Source of the DNA: Hyphomicrobium denitrificans 1NES1
GTDB lineage: Bacteria > Pseudomonadota > Alphaproteobacteria > Rhizobiales > Hyphomicrobiaceae
DNA: 64,000 nt
Direction of reading: 5' to 3'
Assembly (NCBI RefSeq): GCF_000230975.2
Contig: NC_021172.1
Span: 1,488,001-1,552,000 of the forward strand
Shown: positions 17,606 through 26,397 of the stretch, one piece after another
Numbering within the stretch: position 1 is the first letter of the stretch
How the letters are laid out: the number at the start of each line of letters is the position of its first letter
The notes under the pieces: model-generated
Seen by the model: the letters and a program-made list of their open reading frames with translations, nothing else
Told to the model about the DNA's origin: nothing
Databases searched by the model: none
Program-made: the position numbers and the translations under genes

Positions 17606-18643
17606 CTAGGCTTTGTCGGCTTTCTCCGAACCTCTGAGCGAGCGCACAAGCTCGCTGAAGATTTCGCGCACCCGCAAAGGCTCGGCATCGAGGTAAGGCA
17701 GGGGGCGCGTCACCTCGACCGCAACGACTCCAAGGCGCGCCGTCAACGCTCCATTGAAGGCCCCCTCGCCAAGGCGGCGGGATAATCTACGAAGAACGTC
17801 CTGTCCTACGAACTGACCGAGAAGATCGTCCGTCATTGCGATGCCGCCGGTCGCGATCACATGCGCGACGACGAGGCGGGCGAGACGCAAGGCTCCGAGC
17901 ACGCCCGGCCGGCCGCCATACAACCCGGCAATCGAACGGAACATTCTGATGTTCTCGACAAGCACAAACCCCATCGCGACCCACATGATCGGCGACAATG
18001 CCGAGACTGTTGCGACACGCTTGCCGGATTTCAGAATGACGCGCCGGGCTTCGCCGTCGATGGGGTGCAGCAATTCGCGGTCGGCAAGGCGAAGCAGCTC
18101 GTTAGGCTCGAGAACGTCGCCTAGATGATCCCTTACGCGAGCCAGTCCCCAGGCCAGATCGGCCCGGCCGCGATAATGGGCAAGCAAAGCATTGACCGCC
18201 GCGCGTTCGCTTGCGCGATCGGGTTTTGCGGTCGCCGTTTTGACCAACGCTCGAAGTTTGGCAAGCCGGGCAAGCCGTCGAAATCCGATCAATTCCCTGA
18301 GCACGATGCCAATCAAAGCGACGATAATGATCGACATCAGCCCGAATGCCAGCCAGCCCACCCAATCCTGGCGTTCGAGCGCAACCGAGACGAAGCGGGC
18401 GAACCAGAGCCCCGCGGCCAACGATGCCAGCGCGGCCATCGCGGATAAAAGGATGCCGCCGAAGCGGAATCCGCGATTGATGTCGGTGACTGTCAAATGA
18501 CGTGATTGCACCCGCGCCGCTCGCCGTGCGGTGACTGCACCGATACCTCTCGCAACGTCATTACCTTCGGTCTCGACGACGATGTCGTCGGGTTTGAAGA
18601 CGCGCGGTTTGCGCGGCGGCGGGACATCGTTCTCGAAGGTCAT
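17606..18643 (-). CDS. YcjF-like inner-membrane protein (TIGR01620/DUF697)
   Basis: The 345-residue protein has a charged N-terminus (PPPRKPRVFKPDDIV, a usual feature of the family), two membrane segments at about 68-95 and 100-125, a helical region, and a DUF697 domain (about 200-330, with SPIMWVAMGFVLVENIRMFRS). Family members are encoded with YcjX and are linked in enterobacteria to the phage-shock/envelope-stress response. Its start overlaps the ycjX stop by 4 bases (ATGA), so the two are translationally coupled. Confidence 0.88.
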   Translation of the reverse strand: MTFENDVPPPRKPRVFKPDDIVVETEGNDVARGIGAVTARRAARVQSRHLTVTDINRGFRFGGILLSAMAALASLAAGLWFARFVSVALERQDWVGWLAFGLMSIIIVALIGIVLRELIGFRRLARLAKLRALVKTATAKPDRASERAAVNALLAHYRGRADLAWGLARVRDHLGDVLEPNELLRLADRELLHPIDGEARRVILKSGKRVATVSALSPIMWVAMGFVLVENIRMFRSIAGLYGGRPGVLGALRLARLVVAHVIATGGIAMTDDLLGQFVGQDVLRRLSRRLGEGAFNGALTARLGVVAVEVTRPLPYLDAEPLRVREIFSELVRSLRGSEKADKA

Positions 18644-20088
18644 GCGAGATAATCCGAAATGAGGAAATCGAGCGCACGATCCAGTCTGATATGCGGGAAT
18701 GCGGCAGGCTTTCCATCGGGAAGCGTATCGATAAGCTTTGGTGGCGCAAACCGAACAAGCTCAAGAGAAGCCGTTTTCACGCTTCGCGCGGCGCTCAGCG
18801 CGGCTTCAGGGTCGATCGGCAGGTCGCCTGGAAAAATTGCGGCTTCCGTTTTGCCGTTGAAAGTCACCCCGCCGATCGTTTCGCCGTTGATCGGCATCCC
18901 GCGCAGGCAGGGCAGGATCTCGCTTCCGTGTTTCGCGGTCGTCTCGCGTGTGGCGCGCAATGCCGCCATGGCAAGCGCGCTGACCCCAGCGCCCTCAGTT
19001 TCGGCGCGCGAGATTGCCTCGTCGACGATGAGTTTCAGGATTGCTTCCAGGCGATCGTGGCTCGAAGCGGGCAAATGATCGGCCTTCGTAGCGGCGAAAA
19101 GAACACGATCGATCTTGCGTCCGATGATCAGTGAAAGCCAGGAATTGGCGCCGGGGCGAAAGGCCTTCATGATCGCGGTCATCGCGCGTTCGAGGTCGCC
19201 GACGGCGTCGGCGCCGCGGTTCAAGGCGCCGAGGACGTCGACAAGCACGATCTGGCGGTCGAGACGGGCGAAATGCTCGTTGAAGAACGGTTTGACGACG
19301 GTCGATTTATAACTCTCGAAGCGGCGCATCATCATTGCGGCGAGGGAAGCGCGTGGCGGGCGTTCGTCGGATGCGAGCGGCATCGGAAAGAACGTCAGCA
19401 GCGGCGAGCCTTCGAGGTCGCCGGGAAGGAGGAAGCGTCCGGGCGCGAGTGTCGACTGGGCGCCGCCCTCGCGCACGCGGCGGAGATAATCGGTAAACAG
19501 CTTCGCGCCCGTCATCGCGATCTGCTCATCCTCGACGGCCGCAGGATCGGTCCCAGCCAGAAATGACAGAAAGGGTTTTGCGGTATCGGCACGCTCCGGA
19601 GCGGCGGCGAGCGCCAGCGCTTCTGTCGAAAAGCCTCGATAATCTTGATCGAGCAGCGGCAGGTCGATCAACCACTCTCCGGGGTAATCGACAATATCGA
19701 CGTGGAGTTTCGACAGGCCGACCATACGCTTCAGAAGGGACGCCGATTGGTATTCGATTGTAACGCGCAGCTCCGAGATGCGCCGGGTGCTTTCGGGCCA
19801 CGCGGGCGGTACGGAAAGAAGATCGTTGAGATGCGCCTCGTAGTTGAAGCGCGGAACGCTGTCGTCCGGCTGCGGCTCAAGATAGGCTCGGACGATCCTG
19901 TGTTCCGCGTCGGCCGCAAAGAATGGCAGCCGGCCGCCCGATACAAGATTGCGGACGAGCGCCGTGATGAAAACGGTCTTTCCCGCACGCGAGAGTCCCG
20001 TGACGCCGAGCCGGACGCAGGGTGTCAGGTAGTTGCCGAGGCGTGTCTGAGCATCTCTGATGAGATCGGAGTAGGTGAGGTCAGTCAA
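18640..20088 (-). CDS. YcjX family P-loop GTPase/ATPase (DUF463)
   Basis: The 482-residue protein has a P-loop GLSRAGKT at residues 31-38 and a second conserved motif VDIVDYPGEWLIDLPLL (Walker B-like), then IVLVDVLGALNRG and ATKADHLP (the T/NKxD-like base motif). These match the YcjX/DUF463 family. The protein is cytoplasmic and works with the YcjF-like partner encoded next. The only start that keeps the family N-terminus is a TTG at 20088, with no strong Shine-Dalgarno in front; no in-frame ATG lies before the P-loop. Confidence 0.9.
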   Translation of the reverse strand: MTDLTYSDLIRDAQTRLGNYLTPCVRLGVTGLSRAGKTVFITALVRNLVSGGRLPFFAADAEHRIVRAYLEPQPDDSVPRFNYEAHLNDLLSVPPAWPESTRRISELRVTIEYQSASLLKRMVGLSKLHVDIVDYPGEWLIDLPLLDQDYRGFSTEALALAAAPERADTAKPFLSFLAGTDPAAVEDEQIAMTGAKLFTDYLRRVREGGAQSTLAPGRFLLPGDLEGSPLLTFFPMPLASDERPPRASLAAMMMRRFESYKSTVVKPFFNEHFARLDRQIVLVDVLGALNRGADAVGDLERAMTAIMKAFRPGANSWLSLIIGRKIDRVLFAATKADHLPASSHDRLEAILKLIVDEAISRAETEGAGVSALAMAALRATRETTAKHGSEILPCLRGMPINGETIGGVTFNGKTEAAIFPGDLPIDPEAALSAARSVKTASLELVRFAPPKLIDTLPDGKPAAFPHIRLDRALDFLISDYLA

Positions 20089-20197
20089 ATTGCGCCGCGC
20101 GTTATCGCAAAAAAAGGGGCCGGTAGGCTCCCTCTAAGTGGCGCAACTCCACCCGTCCGACAAGGCCGGATCGCGCGGACTTAAGCCATGCGCAGGA

Positions 20198-20284
20198 TTA
20201 GCCGTAAAAAATGACGACGACGCCGGCCGCCAACACGACCACCGCCATCAGCATCAAGGCTCCGGAACGAATGAATTCGGACAT
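20198..20284 (-). CDS. 28-residue single-pass membrane peptide
   Basis: A minus-strand frame from ATG 20284 to TAA 20198 encodes 28 residues: a short polar start (MSEFIRSG) and one hydrophobic helix (about residues 9-27) ending in VIFYG. AGGAGAG stands about 5-6 bases before the ATG, a strong ribosome-binding site. The composition is typical of small inner-membrane peptides. It sits between ycjX and the cysteine-protease-like gene, and it is too short for most gene finders. Function unknown. Confidence 0.6.
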   Translation of the reverse strand: MSEFIRSGALMLMAVVVLAAGVVVIFYG

Positions 20285-20417
20285 GGCACGCTCTCCTCGC
20301 GCGTCTCGCCACCCATAAGAAGCAGAGCTAACGCATCGTGCTTGAACGAACCCTGACGCGCAGGTTCACACCCCGTTCATGCTAGGCGAGTGAGCAGTGA
20401 GGAGAAACGTAGCCTCG

Positions 20418-20915
20418 TCAGGCGTCGTGCGCCTTCTTGACCTCGAAGACTTCCATGATCCGGCAACCGCGGTGCGGACCATCGACGACGAAGGTCCATT
20501 TACCTTCGGTGAAGGTGTCGCACATCTTGACTCCCTTCACGAGGATCCAATGACCTTCTTTGCCCTTGTGGATCGCAAGAATGTAATAAGCCCAGGCGTT
20601 CCTCGGCTTCTGCATCCAGGTCCAGAGCGTCGGACGTTCCTTGCGGGCGCGGTGAAGATGGGTCTCCTTCAGCACCATGCGATAGCCGAAATGAGCGAGC
20701 GCCGATTCAACTTCGTCAGCATAGGTACCCTTGACGACGGGTTTGCGATGGGGCGGCAGCTCGCGCCCTTCGCGGATCACGTCCTCGATCTTGGAAATGC
20801 CGTATCCGGTGATCGCGGAAAGCACGTAGGGACCGCAAAACGCCACGCGTCCGGTGTCGTTGTTCGCGGCATCGAGCCTCGATGCCGGTCTGCCGCTGGA
20901 AAGGCGATCGCTCAT
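20418..20915 (-). CDS. Probable papain/C39-fold protein, unknown role
   Basis: The 165-residue protein has a motif FCGPYVLSAITG with C27, close to the CGPxxLxxxTG that opens many C39-like and papain-like cysteine peptidase domains. It also has GHWILVKG with H122 and VVDG with D145, in the order Cys-His-Asp expected for that fold. No signal peptide is seen, so it is probably cytoplasmic or released by another route. It lacks a neighbouring ABC exporter, so it is not an obvious bacteriocin-processing enzyme. I know of no assigned function; it could equally be an inactive or structural domain with this fold. Confidence 0.6.
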   Translation of the reverse strand: MSDRLSSGRPASRLDAANNDTGRVAFCGPYVLSAITGYGISKIEDVIREGRELPPHRKPVVKGTYADEVESALAHFGYRMVLKETHLHRARKERPTLWTWMQKPRNAWAYYILAIHKGKEGHWILVKGVKMCDTFTEGKWTFVVDGPHRGCRIMEVFEVKKAHDA

Positions 20916-20998
20916 GTCGCATATGCCCTATACAAGTATGCTGAACGATGCTCGGCCGATACGGTTAAGCATAAGTTAACGCGAGGTCCCTGGCGCCG

Positions 20999-22438
20999 AT
21001 GGGTGAACGTGTGAACGTCTCGTTTTTCCAAGAGCTGATGAATTCGATTGCGGAGCAGAGCCGGGCGCTGCTGCCAAAAGCGCTGTTCGGTGCGGCGGGC
21101 GGAGACTCGATCGAAGTTCTGGCGCGGGCGCTGATGTCAGGCCGCGGAGAAGCTTCGGGCGTCGCGATCGCGAGGCAGCTTTTGATACAACTCAAAAAGG
21201 CATCGAGCGACGAGCGCTTGCAGTTCTATCGTTTCCTTGCCGACGAACTGCAGCCCGACGCCGCCGACGTTGCCGACGCGGCGCGCGCATATCTCGATCA
21301 TCCTTCGGACAAGAGCCTCGCGCGCCTGCAGAATGCAGCCTACAGCCCGCGCATGGAATTCTTCAGGCGCCTCAATCTGGCGCCGGGAGCGACTGGAGAG
21401 ATCGTGGCGCTCAGAGCGGATCTCGTCCGCCATCTCAAGGCCGACGATGCGCTGGCTGCCGTCGACCGCGACCTGCAACGGTTGCTGACGTCATGGTTCA
21501 ATCGTGGTTTCCTGGTTCTCAGGCGCATCGACTGGCAAACGCCGGCGGCAATTCTTGAGAAAATTATCGCTTACGAGGCCGTGCATGAGATCCGCGGCTG
21601 GGATGATTTGCGCCGGCGGCTCGATCCAAAGGATCGGCGTTGCTTCGCCTTCTTTCACCCAGCACTCATCGATGAGCCGCTGATTTTCGTCGAAGTAGCT
21701 TTGACACGCGAAATTCCAGGTACGATCTCGGCCGTTCTCGATGCCCACCGCGACGATGACGACATGCCGCCAACCACGGCCGTCTTCTACTCGATCTCGA
21801 ACTGCCAGGAAGGGCTCAAGGGCATCTCGTTTGGTAATTTTCTGCTGAAGCAGGTGGTCGAAGACCTCGTTCGTGACAGCCCGAGTCTCAAGACATTCGT
21901 GACGCTATCTCCGGCGCCGAGTTTCGCACGCTGGCTCGACCGGGTGCTCGCAATTGAAGGCGACACAGGCATCGACCGGGAGGAGCGTGCAGTCCTGGCG
22001 CGCCTCGAAGATCCACGCTGGGTCGATGACGTCGTCAAAGGCGTGCCGGGGAGTGAAGAGCTCAAACCGGTGCTGCTGTCACTCGCGGCACAATACTTCC
22101 TGGCGGTCCGGTCGGCGGATGAGCGGCCCGTCGATCCGGTCGCCCGTTTCCATCTCGGCAACGGCGCCCGGCTTGAACGGCTCAACTGGCTTGCCGACAC
22201 GTCCGAGAGAGGGCTCCGGGAGGCTCACGGGCTGATGGTCAACTACCGCTATGATCTCGCCGAAATCGAGCGCAATCACGAAGCTTACGCACAAGACGGC
22301 ACGGTCGCCGCGTCGCGCAGCGTCAGGGCTTTGCTCAAGTCGGGCGTCCAGGTGAAGGGGCTCGCGGCGACACCCGATCTTCTCGCGTTACCGAGCGCGA
22401 CAAAAGCAAAACGCGCCCGTTCAATGGGCTCGGATTGA
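20999..22438 (+). CDS. Malonyl-CoA decarboxylase
   Basis: The 479-residue protein matches the malonyl-CoA decarboxylase family in length and layout. A helical N-terminal domain (about 1-170) is followed by a GNAT-like catalytic domain with CFAFFHPALIDEPLIFVEVAL, YSISNCQEGLKGISFGNFLL (containing the family serine), and a C-terminal PVARFHLGNGARLERLNWLAD (containing the family histidine). It converts malonyl-CoA to acetyl-CoA and CO2 in the cytoplasm, either for malonate use or to hold malonyl-CoA down. No malonyl-CoA synthetase or transporter is adjacent. A GTG at 21011 is an alternative start. Confidence 0.95.
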   Translation: MGERVNVSFFQELMNSIAEQSRALLPKALFGAAGGDSIEVLARALMSGRGEASGVAIARQLLIQLKKASSDERLQFYRFLADELQPDAADVADAARAYLDHPSDKSLARLQNAAYSPRMEFFRRLNLAPGATGEIVALRADLVRHLKADDALAAVDRDLQRLLTSWFNRGFLVLRRIDWQTPAAILEKIIAYEAVHEIRGWDDLRRRLDPKDRRCFAFFHPALIDEPLIFVEVALTREIPGTISAVLDAHRDDDDMPPTTAVFYSISNCQEGLKGISFGNFLLKQVVEDLVRDSPSLKTFVTLSPAPSFARWLDRVLAIEGDTGIDREERAVLARLEDPRWVDDVVKGVPGSEELKPVLLSLAAQYFLAVRSADERPVDPVARFHLGNGARLERLNWLADTSERGLREAHGLMVNYRYDLAEIERNHEAYAQDGTVAASRSVRALLKSGVQVKGLAATPDLLALPSATKAKRARSMGSD

Positions 22439-22588
22439 TCTGTGGCACGGATGCGCAGGAGGCGTGAAGGAAGTCCTTGTCTTGGCTATTTCTCCGTGCA
22501 GTATGACGCGGCTGGCGTTGCGGAGCGCACGTTGATTTCGGTGGGCGCTGCTTGAACCCGGAACGCGATCATCAACGATAGGGCCGCC

Positions 22589-23548
22589 ATGCGCTACGAC
22601 CAGAACGACCGCGAAAGTTCGAACGTTGAAGATCGCCGCGGGGAAGATGGCGGCGGTCCCAGATTTCCCGGCGGTGGATTGCGGATTCCAATCGGCGGTA
22701 GCGGCGGCTTCAGCATCACGACTCTGCTGATTATCGGCGCGCTGATGATGTTCATGGGTATCAACCCGCTCGACGTACTGTTCGGCACGGGCGGGCAGAT
22801 CAACATGCCTCAACTTCCGCAGTCCGAGCGGCCGGAGCAACGAGCGCCGCGCAACAACATTCCCGGACTGCCAGGTTCGCCTCAAACGCAAGCCGCCGGC
22901 GAAGACGACGAGAAGGCGTTCATCAGCCGCGTTCTCGCCGACACCGAGGATGTTTGGACATCCGTTTTCAAGAGTTTTGGCAGGAACTACCCCGATCCGA
23001 CACTGGTCATCTATTCCGGTATCACGCGGACGGCGTGCGGAGCTGGCCAAGCTGCGATGGGACCGTTCTACTGTCCTCTCGATCAGAAGGTCTATGTCGA
23101 CCTCGCGTTCTACGACGAGCTGAAGCGCAGATTCAATGTCAGCGGCGACTTCGCGCAGGCTTACGTCATCGCGCATGAAGTCGGCCATCACGTCCAGAAG
23201 CAGCTTGGCATTCTCGATAAAGTGCAGGAGCTGAAACAACGCGCCGACGACGAAGCGACCGCCAATCAGATTCAGGTGCGAACCGAGCTTCAGGCCGACT
23301 GTCTGGCAGGTGTCTGGGCAAACCTCAACGATCAGATGAAAAAGCGGCTGCAGCCAGGCGACATCGAGGAAGCCTTGAACGCAGCCTCACAGATCGGCGA
23401 CGACATGATTCAGAAAAGGATGACCGGTCGCGTTGTCCCGGATGCCTTCACGCACGGCACCGCTGCACAACGCGTGCACTGGTTCAAGGCGGGATTCGAA
23501 TCGGGGCGCATGGATGCCTGCGATACGTTCAACACGTCGAACTTCTAA
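22589..23548 (+). CDS. YpfJ-type neutral zinc metallopeptidase
   Basis: The 319-residue protein has a Gly-rich, charged N-terminal region and a single membrane helix at about 45-65 (FSITTLLIIGALMMFMGINP). A periplasmic domain follows, with the zinc motif HEVGH at about residues 196-200 and a third ligand region (ELQADCLAGVWAN). These match the YpfJ/KPN_00489 family (DUF1963-type neutral zinc metallopeptidase). It is a membrane-anchored protease with unknown substrates. It stands alone between malonyl-CoA decarboxylase and a convergent SPOR-protein gene. Confidence 0.9.
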   Translation: MRYDQNDRESSNVEDRRGEDGGGPRFPGGGLRIPIGGSGGFSITTLLIIGALMMFMGINPLDVLFGTGGQINMPQLPQSERPEQRAPRNNIPGLPGSPQTQAAGEDDEKAFISRVLADTEDVWTSVFKSFGRNYPDPTLVIYSGITRTACGAGQAAMGPFYCPLDQKVYVDLAFYDELKRRFNVSGDFAQAYVIAHEVGHHVQKQLGILDKVQELKQRADDEATANQIQVRTELQADCLAGVWANLNDQMKKRLQPGDIEEALNAASQIGDDMIQKRMTGRVVPDAFTHGTAAQRVHWFKAGFESGRMDACDTFNTSNF

Positions 23549-23653
23549 GAACTGCTCGCCTGTTCTCGATCACGCACACCATAAGACGAAGAGACCGGCG
23601 GGCCCTGAGCTTCGCCGGTCCAAATCGGTCTTATGCTGGCCTTGCTGCTTCAG

Positions 23654-24523
23654 CTAAAGCGCGTTGCCGGTGAAGTCGCCGACTGCGCAGGACACAGCCA
23701 GCGCTTGAAGGTCCTTGCAGAGCTTGATTGCCTCGGCCTTCGTTTTGACCGGCCCTGCGATCAGGTTGAAGTTCGGGTTCGCCGGATCGCCGTTGGTCGT
23801 ATAGCGCGCCTTCAGCCGTTTCAACTTGTCGCCGTGTTGTTGCGCAAGTTGGCTCCAATTCAAACGGAGACCTTCGACGCTCGAACTCGATGCGAGTTCG
23901 ATGCCGATCGGTTTCTTCACGGGCTTCACGATCGCAGGACCGAAACTGATTTCGCCGCTATTGGCGGCGCTCGACTTGGGCTTCGCTTGCGCCGGCGACT
24001 TGTCGACACTGCCGGTGACGATCTGCGTTTTTTCCGGCGACGCATTGATGATCTTGGTTTGAGGCAGCGCGTGCTCGGTGGACGTGTCGAGAGCGCCAGG
24101 CGCGTCGTCCGCCGCTCCAATGACGTCCGTTCCGGTTTGCGGCTGCGGCGCCGAAGCAGATGCCGGCGGCGCCTCTGCCAGTCGCATTTTATCCTCGATC
24201 GCAGTCACCTGCGCGCCGAGCGTCTGCGTCTGTTGCGCCTGGTTGGTGACATCGGACTTCACACCCGAGACATCGAGTTGCAGGCTCGCCACCGACGACT
24301 TGAGGCCATCCACGTCCGCACTCAGTTTCATGAGGGTGGCTTGCGTCTCGGCGTTGTGCTCGATCTGGGCGCTGGTTGGCGTCAGGCTGTTAAGCCAATC
24401 AGGCTGGAATATTGCGACGCCGAGATATGCCAGTCCGAGCGCCCCGAGCATCGACCAGAGAGCGGCGTAGGGCGTAAAAATCGCGTTCCTACGAACCGGC
24501 TTATCGATGGCGGGCTTGGTCAT
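23654..24523 (-). CDS. Membrane-anchored protein with SPOR-like C-terminus
   Basis: The 289-residue protein has a short cytoplasmic start, one membrane helix at about 18-40 (AALWSMLGALGLAYLGVAIFQ) and a coiled-coil region (about 55-115, with heptads around LMKLSADVDGLKSSVASLQL). A Pro/Ala-rich linker follows, and a C-terminal domain of about 75 residues (LNWSQLAQQHGDKLKRLKAR to the end) resembles a SPOR fold. SPOR domains bind denuded glycan strands, so a role at the septum or in peptidoglycan turnover is likely but not proven. The ATG at 24523 was chosen; the longer frame upstream is not coding-like. Confidence 0.75.
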   Translation of the reverse strand: MTKPAIDKPVRRNAIFTPYAALWSMLGALGLAYLGVAIFQPDWLNSLTPTSAQIEHNAETQATLMKLSADVDGLKSSVASLQLDVSGVKSDVTNQAQQTQTLGAQVTAIEDKMRLAEAPPASASAPQPQTGTDVIGAADDAPGALDTSTEHALPQTKIINASPEKTQIVTGSVDKSPAQAKPKSSAANSGEISFGPAIVKPVKKPIGIELASSSSVEGLRLNWSQLAQQHGDKLKRLKARYTTNGDPANPNFNLIAGPVKTKAEAIKLCKDLQALAVSCAVGDFTGNAL

Positions 24524-24900
24524 GAGATGTGGTGTCCTAAGTTCCGTTTGGGTTCCCGGTAGTTCTGCGGCAGGGTTTGTTAGCCGAATCAATTTCGCCG
24601 CATTGGGAACGTTGGGTCGCTCGGCGCGCGTTCGCAATGGCCGGGCAGGATGTGTTGCGTCGAAGTTGTGGACGGTGGCATCGATGCACGCGACTCGGCC
24701 ATCCCCAGGAAACTTCTGAGCAAAATTGATCTGATGGTGACAGAAACGCTGTCGATGTGGTGGCATGAGCGCCAATTCTTGTGCCTCCCTTGCCGCGAGG
24801 GGATTGCGGGCGCTATGGCTTGGCGCCGCTGACGCAGATCGTTGATCCGCACGGCATCTCTGAAGCCCACGGCCACACGCGGCCCAGCCGAAGGTCTCCC
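24524..24900. other. Divergent intergenic region before glmU
   Basis: These 377 bases lie between the minus-strand SPOR gene and glmU and must hold promoters for both. I see no conserved structure or convincing small gene; frames on both strands change composition abruptly at the flanking starts. Confidence 0.5.
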
Positions 24901-26253
24901 ATGAGCGCATCGTCCCCGTTGTTCGTCGTTCTCGCCGCCGGCAAGGGCACGCGCATGAGATCGGGCGTACCGAAGGTGCTGCACAAGATTGCCGGTCAAT
25001 CGATGCTGGCCCACGTGCTCGGGACGGTATCCGAGGTGCCAGGCGGCGTGGCAGTCGTCATCGCTTCCGACATGGATGCCGTCGCGACGGAGGCTCAGCG
25101 GATCATGCCGTCGGCGCAAGTTTTCATACAGCCATCGCAGCGGGGAACCGCGGATGCGGTCCTTGCCGCCCGGCCGGCGCTCGATCACCAGAACGGCGAC
25201 GTCATCGTTCTCTACGCCGATACCCCGCTCATTCGCTCAGAAACACTTTCTCGGTTGCGCGCGGCTCTCGACGGGGGTGCCAACATCGCGGTGCTGGGAT
25301 TCCGGCCCATGGATGCGTCAGGTTACGGGCGGTTGCTGACCGACCATAACGGCGCACTGGTCGCGATCCGCGAGGAGAAAGACGCCTCCGACGCTGAGCG
25401 GCTCATTGACCTTTGCAACTCGGGGGTGATGGCGTTCCGCGTGCCGAACATTTCGGACCTGCTGGGCCGCATCGGAAATGCCAATGCCAAAGGTGAATTC
25501 TATTTGACCGATGCCGTTGAAATCGGCGTCCGTAGCGGTCTGACAGCTACAGTCGTCGAATGCAGCGAAGACGAGGTTCTTGGCGTTAACGCCCGCGATC
25601 AACTTGCCGCCGTCGAGGCGATCTGGCAGGCCCGCGCCCGCTCTCAGTTCATGAGGGACGGCGTGACGATGATCGCGCCCGAAACGGTCTGGCTCAGCTT
25701 CGACACGCGGATCGCTTCCGACGTTCTCATCGAACCGCATGTCGTTTTCGGCTTGGGTGTGACGGTCGAGGAAGGCGCCAGAATTCTCGGCTTCTGCCAC
25801 TTCGAAGGAGCGGTGATCGGCAAGGGCGCCCGGATCGGACCCTTCGCGCGCTTTCGCCCGGGCGCGCGGATTGGTGCCGACGCCCACATCGGCAATTTCG
25901 TCGAAGTGAAAAACACGACTCTCGGCCCCGGCGCCAAGGCCAATCACCTTGCCTATCTCGGCGACGGCGTGATCGGCGCCAAGGCAAATGTCGGCGCGGG
26001 CACGATCTTCTGCAACTACGATGGTTACGCCAAGCACAAGACGGAGATCGGAGACGGAGCGTTCATAGGGTCGAACGCGTCGTTGGTGGCGCCGGTGTCC
26101 ATTGGGGCGGGAGCCTATATCGGCTCCGGCAGCGTTATCACGAGAGACGTCAGCGCCGGCGCGCTCGCACTCGAACGGAGCACACAGGAGGAGCGTCCGG
26201 GCTGGGCTGAGAGATTCCGCACCTTGATGGCGCGCAGAAAAGCCACAAGATAA
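24901..26253 (+). CDS. glmU: Bifunctional GlmU (GlcN-1-P acetyltransferase / GlcNAc-1-P uridylyltransferase)
   Basis: The 450-residue enzyme has an N-terminal nucleotidyltransferase domain with VLAAGKGTRMRSGVPKVLH and ends in a left-handed beta-helix acyltransferase domain. The helix repeats are visible from about residue 255 (GARIGPFARFRPGARIGADA and so on). It makes UDP-GlcNAc from glucosamine-1-phosphate, acetyl-CoA and UTP for peptidoglycan and lipopolysaccharide. The ATG at 24901 was chosen because the nucleotide-binding motif follows directly. glmS lies 144 bases downstream on the same strand, giving a UDP-GlcNAc supply unit. Confidence 0.97.
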   Translation: MSASSPLFVVLAAGKGTRMRSGVPKVLHKIAGQSMLAHVLGTVSEVPGGVAVVIASDMDAVATEAQRIMPSAQVFIQPSQRGTADAVLAARPALDHQNGDVIVLYADTPLIRSETLSRLRAALDGGANIAVLGFRPMDASGYGRLLTDHNGALVAIREEKDASDAERLIDLCNSGVMAFRVPNISDLLGRIGNANAKGEFYLTDAVEIGVRSGLTATVVECSEDEVLGVNARDQLAAVEAIWQARARSQFMRDGVTMIAPETVWLSFDTRIASDVLIEPHVVFGLGVTVEEGARILGFCHFEGAVIGKGARIGPFARFRPGARIGADAHIGNFVEVKNTTLGPGAKANHLAYLGDGVIGAKANVGAGTIFCNYDGYAKHKTEIGDGAFIGSNASLVAPVSIGAGAYIGSGSVITRDVSAGALALERSTQEERPGWAERFRTLMARRKATR

Positions 26254-26397
26254 TGCAATTCGTTAAGGATAGGCGTAAGTTGCGGGCCCGAGCTGGCACG
26301 GCGTCTGCAAACGTTAAACTGAAACATTCTGTGATTTGAGAAGATCCTAAACCGCCCTCATCGTGCAACCAGAGGGTGAATCACGCGGGGACATCTG

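Noticed and set aside
24650-24832. 60-codon frame before glmU
   Set aside because: Trp/Cys-rich and without start context; it lies in a divergent promoter region.
26254-26397. Possible glmS ribozyme in the glmS leader
   Set aside because: The leader is short, lacks the conserved ribozyme core, and such ribozymes are known mainly from Firmicutes.
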